Positions 9,405-17,472 of a stretch of 37,454 nt of DNA are shown one piece after another. Where the stretch lies: NCBI GenBank assembly GCA_017853815.1, contig JAFMIT010000003.1, forward strand, positions 1 through 37,454, read 5' to 3'. Position 1 is the stretch's first letter; the number at the start of each line of letters is the position of its first letter. The notes beneath the pieces are model-generated. The model was not told the origin of the DNA, ran no database searches, and worked only from the letters and a program-made list of their open reading frames with translations. The translations under genes were made by a program, and so were the position numbers. This DNA is from Actinomycetota bacterium. GTDB taxonomy: Bacteria; Actinomycetota; Actinomycetes; S36-B12; UBA5976.

Positions 9405-10417
9405 GCCTCGCCGCCCTCCTTAACCCGAAGCTGCATCACCGTGGTGACAAAGTTCTCTCCCGCCGGGTTAGCAAATCGATCCAACAAAACTCCTGCAGCT
9501 ATGCGGCCGATGGTCTGTGGATCGTGATCAAGAGTTGTCACCCCCAAGAGCGATGCTTGTGGAAAATCATCAAAGCTAATGATGGGAATTTCGCGTCCAG
9601 CTGCGCGCAGGCCACGGAGTGCACCCTGAGCAATCAAGTCGTTCGCCGCAATGATTCCGTCCACACCAATTTGGGACTTAACGAGATCGGTGATTCTTAA
9701 AAATGCGTCGTTTTCGTTGTGCACGCCAGAAATGACTTGGCAATCTGATTTCGATAATCCCAAACGAGCGAGTGCGCTGTTAAAGCCTGCAATTCGCTGC
9801 CCGGCTGTCCAAATGGATTCGTGGTCTGCGATCAAAGCGATGCGCTTCAACCCCTTGTTGGCAAGGTATTTCACACATTCGTACATACCTCCGTTGTTAT
9901 CGACAAGAACATTGTCGGCATCAAAGAAGGGGGCTGGGCGGTCAACAAAGACAAAGGAGAACCCTCTGCGACGCTCAGCATGAAGATATGAATAGTCCTT
10001 GCCTGAAGGCACCACCAACAGCCCACGAACGCGACGGCCGAGCAGCGAATCGATGAGCGCACTCTCACGCGCTCCGTCATCTCTTGCAGTTGCAATAATC
10101 AAGTCGTGCCCAGCTTCGGTCAGACGCTCTTCAGCTCCTGAGGCAAGACCTGCGTAAAACGGGTTAAAAAGGTCAGAAATGATCATGCCCACGAGGTTGG
10201 ACATCGGGCCACCGCGCAATTCGCGAGCGATGGCGTTTGTCCGGTACCCCAACAGATTGGCAGCCTCACGCACTTTGGCTGCGGTTTTTGGCGTGACATT
10301 GGCCTGATCGTTGACCACGCGAGAGGCAGTTTTGATGCTCACTCCGGCCACGGCGGCAACATCAGCTAGCGTCGGGTGAGCGACGATTCCAGTCTGGTCT
10401 GTAGGCGGCGTGGACAA
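9401..10417 (-). CDS. LacI family transcriptional regulator
   Basis: A 338-residue regulator. The N-terminal helix-turn-helix is TLADVAAVAGVSIKTASRVV with hinge NLLGYRTNAIARELRGG, and a periplasmic-binding-protein-like sugar-sensing domain (VGMIISDLFNPFYAGLA through the C-terminus) follows. It probably represses the sugar genes until a mannose- or glucose-containing sugar binds. The only good start is TTG at 10417 with GAGAGGG just upstream; an upstream ATG is out of frame. It heads the operon with the ROK kinase, GH2 and GH28 genes. Two operator-like palindromes flank its own promoter (10517-10530 and 10559-10572), so autoregulation is likely. Matching sites lie before the binding-protein operon. 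Confidence 0.93.
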   Translation of the reverse strand: MSTPPTDQTGIVAHPTLADVAAVAGVSIKTASRVVNDQANVTPKTAAKVREAANLLGYRTNAIARELRGGPMSNLVGMIISDLFNPFYAGLASGAEERLTEAGHDLIIATARDDGARESALIDSLLGRRVRGLLVVPSGKDYSYLHAERRRGFSFVFVDRPAPFFDADNVLVDNNGGMYECVKYLANKGLKRIALIADHESIWTAGQRIAGFNSALARLGLSKSDCQVISGVHNENDAFLRITDLVKSQIGVDGIIAANDLIAQGALRGLRAAGREIPIISFDDFPQASLLGVTTLDHDPQTIGRIAAGVLLDRFANPAGENFVTTVMQLRVKEGGEA

Positions 10418-10516
10418 AAGTTCCCTCTCATGTGTATTCCTGCGTGGACCGAAAAGATGGTTCCTGCCCTGAGGTCATGAACCGACGTCGATTTCCTCAC
10501 GCCTGAGCACAAGGTG

Positions 10517-10530
10517 CAACGATGTCAATC
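10517..10530. promoter_or_regulatory. LacI-type operator, lacI promoter, start-proximal
   Basis: Contains CAACGATGTCA (10517-10527), identical over 11 bases to the site at 10562-10572, 45 bases away. On the minus strand it reads TTGACATCGTTG and lies on the transcription start predicted from the hexamers at 10559-10564 and 10536-10541. A repressor bound here would block initiation. Assignment to the adjacent LacI protein is inference. Confidence 0.55.
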
Positions 10531-10535
10531 AGAAA

Positions 10536-10564
10536 ATCTACACCACACTGTCCATGTTTGACAA
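10536..10564 (-). promoter_or_regulatory. Predicted lacI operon promoter
   Basis: On the minus strand TTGTCA (10564-10559) is followed after 17 bases by GTAGAT (10541-10536), or after 16 bases by TGTAGA. This would start transcription near 10529, about 110 bases before the TTG start codon. Operators overlap both the -35 and the start site. Prediction by eye only. Confidence 0.45.
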
Positions 10565-10572
10565 CGATGTCA
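10559..10572. promoter_or_regulatory. LacI-type operator overlapping the lacI -35
   Basis: TGACAACGATGTCA: arms TGACA/TGTCA around a central CG, one mismatched pair. This is the typical architecture of a LacI-family operator with a central CG step. It overlaps the predicted lacI -35 element and lies about 53 bases before the TTG start of the divergent acyltransferase gene, so it could control both. Confidence 0.6.
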
Positions 10573-10624
10573 GATAGCCTTGGGGAGCCGTCATCGATAC
10601 CCAATACAGGCTTGGAGCTCCGTC

Positions 10625-12796
10625 TTGAGCACTCACTACATGGACAATAGTCATCGCGTCTACCCGCACATTGAGGGGCTGCGCGCAGTGGCAATCCTGG
10701 CGGTGGTAGCTCATCACATCGGACTGCTTCCTCGGGGCTTTCTGGGGGTAGACGCCTTTTTCGTCATTTCTGGCTTTCTCATCACCAGCCTGCTCATCCA
10801 AGACTTCGCCGTTGCCGGCCGAATCCGCCTGCTGACGTTCTACGCAAGACGTGCCCGCCGAATATTGCCGCTAGCAGGTCTCGTCATTGTGACCACTTTG
10901 CTGCTTGTCGCCTCGCAGGGAAATGAAGTCAGTACGCAGGCAGCGGCCAGAGAAGGTGTCTCCGCCTCGATATTCATGGCCAACTTTCATTACCTCGATC
11001 TCAGCACGGACTATTTCTCAACTATTGAGCACCCCGTCTTGCGAAACTTCTGGTCGCTAGCAGTCGAAGAGCAGTTCTACCTCGTTTGGCCCGCGTTGCT
11101 TCTCGCACTAGGGCTGGTGGCCAAGCGGAATTGGAGCAAGTGGGCAGTCGTGCTGGCGTCGGTCGTCACAGTTGCTTCACTGGCTGTGGGTCTCATCGTC
11201 GGTAATGCCAATCCAAACGCTGCGTATTTCATGCCTCACACAAGAGCGTACGAGCTCGGGATTGGAGCGCTACTGGCATTCCTTTCACAAAACGACCGCT
11301 TGCCGCGCCTACCAACTCTGTGGCGAACGTTTGTCTGCATCCTGCTTCTCGCAACTTTTCTCGTCACCACCCCGACGTACAACCCCGCGCTCCAGGCCCT
11401 GCCGACTGTCTTAATCACCGCCCTTGTGATTGCTCTGGGCCTGAAAGACTCGGTCATCGTCTTCGAGAGTCGAGTGCTCACCTACATCGGAAATCGGTCT
11501 TACGGCTGGTACCTGTGGCATTGGCCATTGCTCGTGATTTTTGGTTTAAGCACAGAAACGCCAGCGTCCCTTACCGAAATGTTCCTGATTGTTCTTGGCG
11601 CATTCGTTCTCAGTGATCTGGCCTATCGAATCTTCGAAAATCCAATTCGCCGCAGTGCCGCACTGAACAACAGTCCTCATAAAGCAATCTCGGTTGGACT
11701 TGCGTTTGCTCTCACTGCGCTTTCTATCAGCTTGATATTTACTCAGGACCGCTCCGTCGCCGCATCGCCCGAGCCCGAGCCAACCGCATCATCGAGCAGT
11801 CCCAGTGCACCTGAACCAACGCCGTCACCCACAGAAAGTGCCACTGAAAGCCCTACCGCTTCACCATCATCGACCGTGGCAACAACACCTGCTGCTCCAG
11901 CGGATCCAAAAGTGCAGGAACTTGTAGGAAAACTATCTGGCACTTCGAGCGCGGCTTTGTTGGCGCAGGTACAAAGCGTAATTCAAGGTGCTATCGATGC
12001 CGAAGCTTTCCCCTACAAAACGCTGCCTCGACTCGGAGACATTGTGCGAGATCGCAGTGCGTGGTTTGAGAATGGATGTTCGGTTGACTTCCCCAACACA
12101 GACGTTCCGGAGTGCGTCGGCGGCGATGACACTGCCGCGCGCACGCTCGTGCTCTACGGCGACAGTCATGCCACTATGTGGATGCCAGCGTTTGATCGCA
12201 TCGGCAAAGCCGAAGGCTGGAAGGTAGTGCTATTCGCAAAGTTGGCATGTCCACTGGTCGAAGAAAACGTGTGGAGCTACCAGCTGAACAAGCCATTCAA
12301 CGAATGTCAGGAGTGGCAAGCACAAGTTCTTCCCCGCATCGAAGCTCTCGCTCCAGAAATGATTGTCGTCACGGATCAATGGAAACCAGCAGTCAATAAC
12401 GGTGCGATTGATGACGCAGGCGTGGTGGCGCTATGGCAGCGAGCATTTCAGCCAGCGCTCGCCCGCCTATCCACCTACACCGATAACTTGGTAGTGCTTG
12501 GAAATCTTCCAAACATGAGTTCCGATCCGGCAACCTGCCTATCAACCCGCGGCACCGACCCATGGATCTGCACCACTTTGAGAGACGATGCAGAGTTCAG
12601 TGCTGTGCAAAAGATTGAAAAGAATGCAGCGCTCGCAGTCAAAGCGAAGTACGTCAATGTGATGCAATGGGCGTGCACCGTGCAATTCTGTCCAACGGTA
12701 ATCGGTGGACGAGTCGCCTACTTCGATCAGTGGCATTTCACCGACACATATGTTGAGTGGCTCGAGCCCTTGCTTAAAGTATCCGTCGGACTGTAG
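10625..12796 (+). CDS. OafA/YrhL-type membrane acyltransferase with C-terminal SGNH domain
   Basis: A 723-residue protein with two parts. The N-terminal acyltransferase-3 domain has about ten membrane segments and the motifs IEGLRAVAILAVVAHH (catalytic His), GFLGVDAFFVISGFLI, the RRARRI turn and FWSLAVEEQFYLVWP. A Pro/Ser/Thr/Glu-rich linker (PEPEPTASSSS...) leads to an extracytoplasmic SGNH hydrolase-like domain with block I LYGDSHATMW and a C-terminal DQWHFTD carrying the Asp/His pair. Such proteins O-acetylate cell-envelope polysaccharide. I chose TTG 10625 because GGAG lies 7 bases upstream; ATG 10640, five codons later, gives the more family-like start MDNSHRVYPHIEGLRA but lacks a clear ribosome site. 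It is divergent from lacI and ends 3 bases from the convergent GH5 gene. Its place in a mannan locus may be coincidental, or it may modify the cell's own glycan. Confidence 0.9.
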   Translation: MSTHYMDNSHRVYPHIEGLRAVAILAVVAHHIGLLPRGFLGVDAFFVISGFLITSLLIQDFAVAGRIRLLTFYARRARRILPLAGLVIVTTLLLVASQGNEVSTQAAAREGVSASIFMANFHYLDLSTDYFSTIEHPVLRNFWSLAVEEQFYLVWPALLLALGLVAKRNWSKWAVVLASVVTVASLAVGLIVGNANPNAAYFMPHTRAYELGIGALLAFLSQNDRLPRLPTLWRTFVCILLLATFLVTTPTYNPALQALPTVLITALVIALGLKDSVIVFESRVLTYIGNRSYGWYLWHWPLLVIFGLSTETPASLTEMFLIVLGAFVLSDLAYRIFENPIRRSAALNNSPHKAISVGLAFALTALSISLIFTQDRSVAASPEPEPTASSSSPSAPEPTPSPTESATESPTASPSSTVATTPAAPADPKVQELVGKLSGTSSAALLAQVQSVIQGAIDAEAFPYKTLPRLGDIVRDRSAWFENGCSVDFPNTDVPECVGGDDTAARTLVLYGDSHATMWMPAFDRIGKAEGWKVVLFAKLACPLVEENVWSYQLNKPFNECQEWQAQVLPRIEALAPEMIVVTDQWKPAVNNGAIDDAGVVALWQRAFQPALARLSTYTDNLVVLGNLPNMSSDPATCLSTRGTDPWICTTLRDDAEFSAVQKIEKNAALAVKAKYVNVMQWACTVQFCPTVIGGRVAYFDQWHFTDTYVEWLEPLLKVSVGL

Positions 12797-12799
12797 TTC

Positions 12800-15340
12800 T
12801 TACGCAACCACTAAACGGACTGCAATATCGCCCGCAAACTTTGGTGTCGTGACTTTTACTTTGAGTCCTACAGATCTCACAAGACTCGTCTTGAGTATTG
12901 CACCAGTCTGAACATTGATGAGCTGAACCTTGTATCTGCCCGCAGCAGCAACAGGCACCATGAAACTCGCTGCAAGAGCAGTTGGAACTCCGACGGCTCG
13001 AGGCTTGCGATTTTCTTTGAGAGCTTTGATCAGTTCTGCGGTCAACAACTTGATGCGTGCGCTTCGACTGTAATCAGAATGACGTACCCACACCAAGGTG
13101 CGACCGGAGCCAACCAACGCCTGCGTAATGGTGTGCTTGGGGCCAGCAATTTTTCTCGGGGTCATTGATGGCAGGTCCGCACCCGCAATCAAAACGCTCA
13201 AACTCTTCGTAGCACCCCACAGCTTGAGTGGATCGATGTACTCGTCCCACCACCAGTACATAGCTGGAGAACCAAAGCCTGCGAAAACTGCTGCCCATTG
13301 ACTGTTGTGCATGTGGAGGCCGGTCTTGTCGAGCGTTGGATCCTCGCCCGCTGCACCTGATCCCATTTCTGCAACGATGGTTGGCTTGCCTGGCAAAACA
13401 GTTTTCATCGATGGCGCAAGATTGCCCAAAGTCGCAATGGGATCAGCGTCGTTGTACACGTGAATTGAGGCAAAATCGACGTTGGACCAATCACGAAGAC
13501 TTCCACCCGAAGACCAGGAGGTGGTGGTGGGGTGGTTGTACGCATCAAGAGTTCTCAACAATTGATCCGACTCACGAATCCAGGATTGAAGTTCACTTGC
13601 GCCCATGGGCGTGAAGTCAACTTCGTTCCACCATTCCCACGATACAAGTGACGACTGCGCTCCCCAGCGGGCAACGACGTAGCGAAGCCGCTGTTCCCAG
13701 AACTTCTTGGCGTCGGCGGACGTCACGAACTCACCAGGACTATTTAGTGGTCCGCCATTGAGTTTGTTGTAAGGGTTATCGCGCCATTCGCTGTTGGTGG
13801 TCTCACTAAAGGCACCGTGATTGAGCAGCACCAAATTGATGTTGATGCCGTACTTAGCACCAAGCGCAAAGACTTGGTCCAGCTTCTTGGCACGATCTTG
13901 CCGCTTGGAATAGTCACCAAGACCAGTGTCTTTCCATTCGATTCCAAATCCCCAGGATGCCATCCACACACGAGCCCAATTAGCTCCATTGCGGGCGGCT
14001 TGCTTGAACCACTTGTCGTAGTCGGCGAGCGAATTTTGTTTTGACCAAGCGATGTTGTACCCGATTGGTGTGAACGGCTTTCCGCCACGGCTAAATCCTG
14101 TGCCGTTCACTTGAATCTGCGGAACCGATGCCTCAGCAAAAGTGAGACTTAATGGCTGAACCACTTTGGATAGATCAAGCGATCGGATGACACCACTGAC
14201 TCGCAGCGTCCACTGTCCAGCTTCGGTCGGTTTGAATCGAACGCGGAACACACCTTCGCCTCGTGGGAGTGCACCCGTGTAATCCTGGAACCAGAAGAAG
14301 GGACTGCGCACGATTTGCTTCGAAGGACCTTCGAATTCGGCCCAGATATTCGCTTGGTCGATTGAGAATGGATTCGCTACCGACGGAGTTCCCAGCAAAT
14401 CAATCTCTGCAGGAGTTTTCGAGTCACCAGCAGAAACCATGCGAGTAACAATGTCCGTAGGAACAGGGTCACAGGCAGCGGCATCAAAGATATCTCCGAC
14501 TCCTGCGACAGCCTGGAAATCAATGCTCTGAGTGTGGGGCACCATCAATGGTGCAGTTTGGCCACCGTACTCCACCAGTGCATACGCAAGCGGTTCGATA
14601 TCGCGAGCGTCATTCCACACGCCGGTGTTCGCCTTCATTTCAAGTGAGTTCTCACCACCCGCAAAAAAGTTGTTGGGCTCCCCGGCGGCCCAATTGGTAA
14701 ACGTGAAAAGTTGCCCGGCTTCAGGCCCGGCCATCCAGCGCCATTCGCCATCTTTTGCGGCATCACTTCCACCGAGCCAACCGCCGACGCCAAGCGTCGA
14801 GAGAACCTCGACTTCGCTCGCCGATGTCACGGTTGCCAAGTAGCCAGACATTCCGTTGAACGTGGACGCCAACGCTGTGCTGCTTGCTGCCTGCCAATTC
14901 GCATAGGTCCCAGCAATCGCTGCATAGAAGTGGCCATTGCTCGAAAGGTAAGAAGCACCAGCTGGCGCAATCATGACCGTGACGTTGCCTGGGCCGGCAC
15001 TGGCACCCCGCACTCTCAACGATGCCAGTGCCGCGGCGACGTCGGCGGCGTCGCCTTCGAACGCAATGCGTCCAGAACCCTTGGTCGAAGGACTTGACCA
15101 CCCAGCGACCGCATCAAGCCGATTCCGCACTGCAACGGCACCTATTCCGTTTGCGATCTCGATGGTTGCGCGGATTCGGGTAATGCCAACAGGAATATCG
15201 CCGATTACAACGCCTGGTAAGGCATCACAGGTCGTCGTTGAGACTTCAGGTGTCACAGCGGCACTCGGTACAGCCAGACATGAAACGCCCATCGCAAAAG
15301 TGACGAGAAGAGTCTTCAGGACTTTTGAAAAGCGATTCAC
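12800..15340 (-). CDS. Secreted modular glycosidase: C-type lectin-like domain + Ig-like domain + GH5-like catalytic domain
   Basis: 846 residues. A Sec signal peptide (basic start, hydrophobic 9-22, probable cleavage after PSAA) is followed by a small beta-rich region (38-130). A C-type lectin-like domain spans about 137-258, with WLGGSD, GEWRWMAGPE, the EPN sugar-selectivity motif (221-223), ENSLEM and WND (242-244). Next comes a DUF5060-like Ig fold (about 318-402) and a TIM barrel (about 405-720) of clan GH-A. This has VSWEWWNEVD, acid/base Glu573, TIVAEMGSG, nucleophile Glu658, and WWWDEY near 696. A short beta domain closes the protein. The likely role is surface or extracellular cleavage of beta-mannan or another beta-1,4-glycan. 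The start is GTG 15340 with AGGA about 6 bases upstream; the open frame extends further but would overlap the permease gene and lose the signal peptide. Confidence 0.85.
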   Translation of the reverse strand: MNRFSKVLKTLLVTFAMGVSCLAVPSAAVTPEVSTTTCDALPGVVIGDIPVGITRIRATIEIANGIGAVAVRNRLDAVAGWSSPSTKGSGRIAFEGDAADVAAALASLRVRGASAGPGNVTVMIAPAGASYLSSNGHFYAAIAGTYANWQAASSTALASTFNGMSGYLATVTSASEVEVLSTLGVGGWLGGSDAAKDGEWRWMAGPEAGQLFTFTNWAAGEPNNFFAGGENSLEMKANTGVWNDARDIEPLAYALVEYGGQTAPLMVPHTQSIDFQAVAGVGDIFDAAACDPVPTDIVTRMVSAGDSKTPAEIDLLGTPSVANPFSIDQANIWAEFEGPSKQIVRSPFFWFQDYTGALPRGEGVFRVRFKPTEAGQWTLRVSGVIRSLDLSKVVQPLSLTFAEASVPQIQVNGTGFSRGGKPFTPIGYNIAWSKQNSLADYDKWFKQAARNGANWARVWMASWGFGIEWKDTGLGDYSKRQDRAKKLDQVFALGAKYGININLVLLNHGAFSETTNSEWRDNPYNKLNGGPLNSPGEFVTSADAKKFWEQRLRYVVARWGAQSSLVSWEWWNEVDFTPMGASELQSWIRESDQLLRTLDAYNHPTTTSWSSGGSLRDWSNVDFASIHVYNDADPIATLGNLAPSMKTVLPGKPTIVAEMGSGAAGEDPTLDKTGLHMHNSQWAAVFAGFGSPAMYWWWDEYIDPLKLWGATKSLSVLIAGADLPSMTPRKIAGPKHTITQALVGSGRTLVWVRHSDYSRSARIKLLTAELIKALKENRKPRAVGVPTALAASFMVPVAAAGRYKVQLINVQTGAILKTSLVRSVGLKVKVTTPKFAGDIAVRLVVA

Positions 15341-15380
15341 GATATTCCTGTCAGTGGATCCGAGCCTAGAAGTTTGGCGA

Positions 15381-16349
15381 TTACTTGATGCCCGAAAGCG
15401 CAATACCTCGAATGAAGTGCTTCTGAGCAACCAAGAAAAGCAAAACGGTCGGGATAGAGGCGAGAAGGCTGGCGCCCATGATGATGCCTTGCATACCGAT
15501 ATTGCCGGCACCGTTGTTTCGCAACATCGAAAGCGCCACTGGCAGGTTCCACATCTCAGGGCTGTTGGCAATAATCATCGGCCACAAGAAGTTATTCCAT
15601 TCGCCGATTGAAGCGAAGATCATCATGGCAATCATTGCTGGCTTAAGGAGCGGCAGAATGATTCGCCACCAAATCGTGAACTCACTGGCCCGGTCAATGC
15701 GAGCAGATTCGACGAGCTCATCCGGAATAGATGAAAGGTACTGAACGAGGAAGAAGACAATGAACGCTTTGGGAAGTGCCGGAATGATGTAAGCCCAGTA
15801 GGTATCGAGCCAGTTCAGATTACTCATCGTTAAGAAGTTGGGAATGATGCCGACCTGCCATGGAACCATCATCGAACCAATAATGGTCAAGTAAATCAGG
15901 CGCTTGCCCTTCATTCGATGCTTGCTAACAACGTATGCAGCGAGAGATGAGATGAGCATCGTGGCTACGGTGATGGTGACCACAATAAAGAGGCTGTTGA
16001 GAACGTAGTGGAAGAAGCCAAACTGGACTTCTTCAAAGCGTTGGAACAGACCGCGTTGATTGCTCGGATCAGTTGAGTTGTTGTTGACGTTTCCGAAGTT
16101 GGTATTGAAGTAGTTCACCAACAGCCATTTGTTCGGTACGACCGTGGGTGGAACTTTTTGAAGCTCTTGAACTGACTTAAAGGACGATGTAATCATCCAG
16201 TAGTACGGAGCAACCATGATGATGGTCGTGAGGTAGAGAGGAATTCTTCGGAGCTTGCTCCATTTGCTTCGCTTTTCGAAAGGACTCGAAAAGCCGCCAG
16301 CATCGAAAGTGTCTTTCGGTACAAACTCTTCTTGATCAATGATGGTCAT
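15381..16349 (-). CDS. Carbohydrate ABC transporter permease (MalG type)
   Basis: A 322-residue inner-membrane component of a CUT1-family oligosaccharide importer, with six predicted membrane segments and a ~35-residue cytoplasmic N-terminus. The ATPase-docking EAA loop reads ELVESARIDRASEFTIWWRIILP. The soluble loop after the first membrane segment (VPNKWLLVNYFNTNFGN through GLFQRFEEV) is longer than usual. The ATG overlaps the stop of the upstream permease (ATGA). The secreted lectin-glycosidase gene follows 40 bases after the stop, making it part of this transport operon. No ATP-binding subunit is encoded; actinobacterial CUT1 importers often share an MsiK-type ATPase from elsewhere in the genome. 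Confidence 0.95.
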   Translation of the reverse strand: MTIIDQEEFVPKDTFDAGGFSSPFEKRSKWSKLRRIPLYLTTIIMVAPYYWMITSSFKSVQELQKVPPTVVPNKWLLVNYFNTNFGNVNNNSTDPSNQRGLFQRFEEVQFGFFHYVLNSLFIVVTITVATMLISSLAAYVVSKHRMKGKRLIYLTIIGSMMVPWQVGIIPNFLTMSNLNWLDTYWAYIIPALPKAFIVFFLVQYLSSIPDELVESARIDRASEFTIWWRIILPLLKPAMIAMMIFASIGEWNNFLWPMIIANSPEMWNLPVALSMLRNNGAGNIGMQGIIMGASLLASIPTVLLFLVAQKHFIRGIALSGIK

Positions 16350-17320
16350 CGCAAATCCTCAAAACTCTTAGACAGCTTCAGGTTGATCAAACTGATGATG
16401 AAAATAATGCCGAAAAGAACCCATGCGATTGCCGACGCGTAGCCCAATCGGAAGTGAATGAATCCCTGGTCATACAAATACGGGACCAACATAAGCGCCA
16501 TATCCTGAAGGCCACCGACAGAGCCAACGCTGGTTGGGAAAAGAAGATAGACACCTTCGAAAATCTGGAAGGCGCCGATGATGCTTGTGATTCCGACGTA
16601 AGTCATCACGGGCTTGAGTAGTGGCAGTGTGATGTACCGGAAACGCTGGCGCGGATTTGCGCCATCAATCATCGCGGCTTCGTAGTAGTAGGTCGGAATG
16701 GAGTTGATGCCGGCAAGGAACAAGATCATGCCGTAGCCCGCCCCACCCCAGACAGACATGAGCACAAGAATCGGGACTGCGAGTGCGGGGGTAGCAAGCC
16801 ATTCGACTGGGGAGATTCCCATTGCAGCCAACACGCCGTTGAGCAGACCAACGCCATCGCCACGAAACACCCAGCCCCACACGAGGACTGTGGCAATGGA
16901 TGACGTCACAGAAGGTAAGAAGAAGACAACGCGCAAGATGCGATTCGATTTGGTGTCAGCTTGCAAAGCAATGGCCAACATCAACGAGGCAATAATTGTC
17001 AAAGAGACTGCGCCAACGACATAGTACGAGGTATTGAGAAGTGCCTTATGAAAACGATCATCTTCAAAGAAGAGTCGGTAGTAATTGCCAAATCGAACTG
17101 AGCCGCAGGGGCTGAGTTCTTCGTCGCAAATGGCGTTGTAACGCATGAAGGAGAGCCGGAAGCTTGCAAAGATGGGGTAGATGCTGAACGCAACGAACAA
17201 AAGAACGAAGGGAGCGAGCATCAGGTATGAACTCAGGCCAGAGTCGCTCCATTTGTAGAAGCCTTTGCGACGCTGCCGGGTGGGCTCTAAAGCGGTCACG
17301 GTTGGTGTCGACGTAGACAA
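16346..17320 (-). CDS. Carbohydrate ABC transporter permease (MalF type)
   Basis: The partner permease, 324 residues, with six predicted membrane segments (the first is LMLAPFVLLFVAFSIYPIF) and an EAA loop YYEAAMIDGANPRQRFRYITLPLL. A periplasmic loop contains two cysteines (CDEELSPCG) that may form a disulfide. The start is TTG 17320, with GAGGAG about 11 bases upstream, rather far. In-frame GTG 17299 would shorten the product by seven residues and is possible. It is separated from the binding-protein gene by a strong hairpin that probably lowers its expression relative to that gene. Confidence 0.94.
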   Translation of the reverse strand: MSTSTPTVTALEPTRQRRKGFYKWSDSGLSSYLMLAPFVLLFVAFSIYPIFASFRLSFMRYNAICDEELSPCGSVRFGNYYRLFFEDDRFHKALLNTSYYVVGAVSLTIIASLMLAIALQADTKSNRILRVVFFLPSVTSSIATVLVWGWVFRGDGVGLLNGVLAAMGISPVEWLATPALAVPILVLMSVWGGAGYGMILFLAGINSIPTYYYEAAMIDGANPRQRFRYITLPLLKPVMTYVGITSIIGAFQIFEGVYLLFPTSVGSVGGLQDMALMLVPYLYDQGFIHFRLGYASAIAWVLFGIIFIISLINLKLSKSFEDLR

Positions 17321-17363
17321 CCCAACTCACTCTCCTCGTTGTGGCCTCGTGGTAAGAATTTTT

Positions 17364-17414
17364 CGTGAGGGTCTTCCACCACGTGAGGGACGGGTCTGGG
17401 ACCCGCCCCTCACG
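17364..17414 (-). terminator. Intercistronic hairpin between binding protein and permeases, with a duplicated arm
   Basis: The main stem pairs 17382-17396 with 17400-17414: 14 of 15 positions, GC-rich, 3-base loop. There is no uninterrupted U-run after it on the minus strand, so it resembles the RNA-stabilising or attenuating hairpins between malE-like and malF-like genes rather than a full terminator. The arm sequence CGTGAGGG occurs again at 17364-17371, so an alternative pairing (17364-17371 with 17407-17414) is possible. Confidence 0.7.
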
Positions 17415-17472
17415 CGTTCTTTGGAAGAAACGACTTGGCCTCGGTGAGGCATTCAGTCGAATGTGTGCGTAA

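Noticed and set aside
10497..10801. Minus-strand open frames upstream of lacI
   Set aside because: They overlap the acyltransferase start and the operators, and have no family features.
15341..15571. Upstream extension of the lectin-glycosidase open frame (77 more codons)
   Set aside because: It overlaps the 3' part of the permease gene, has cysteine/arginine-rich nonsense-like sequence, and would bury the signal peptide; GTG 15340 has a ribosome site.
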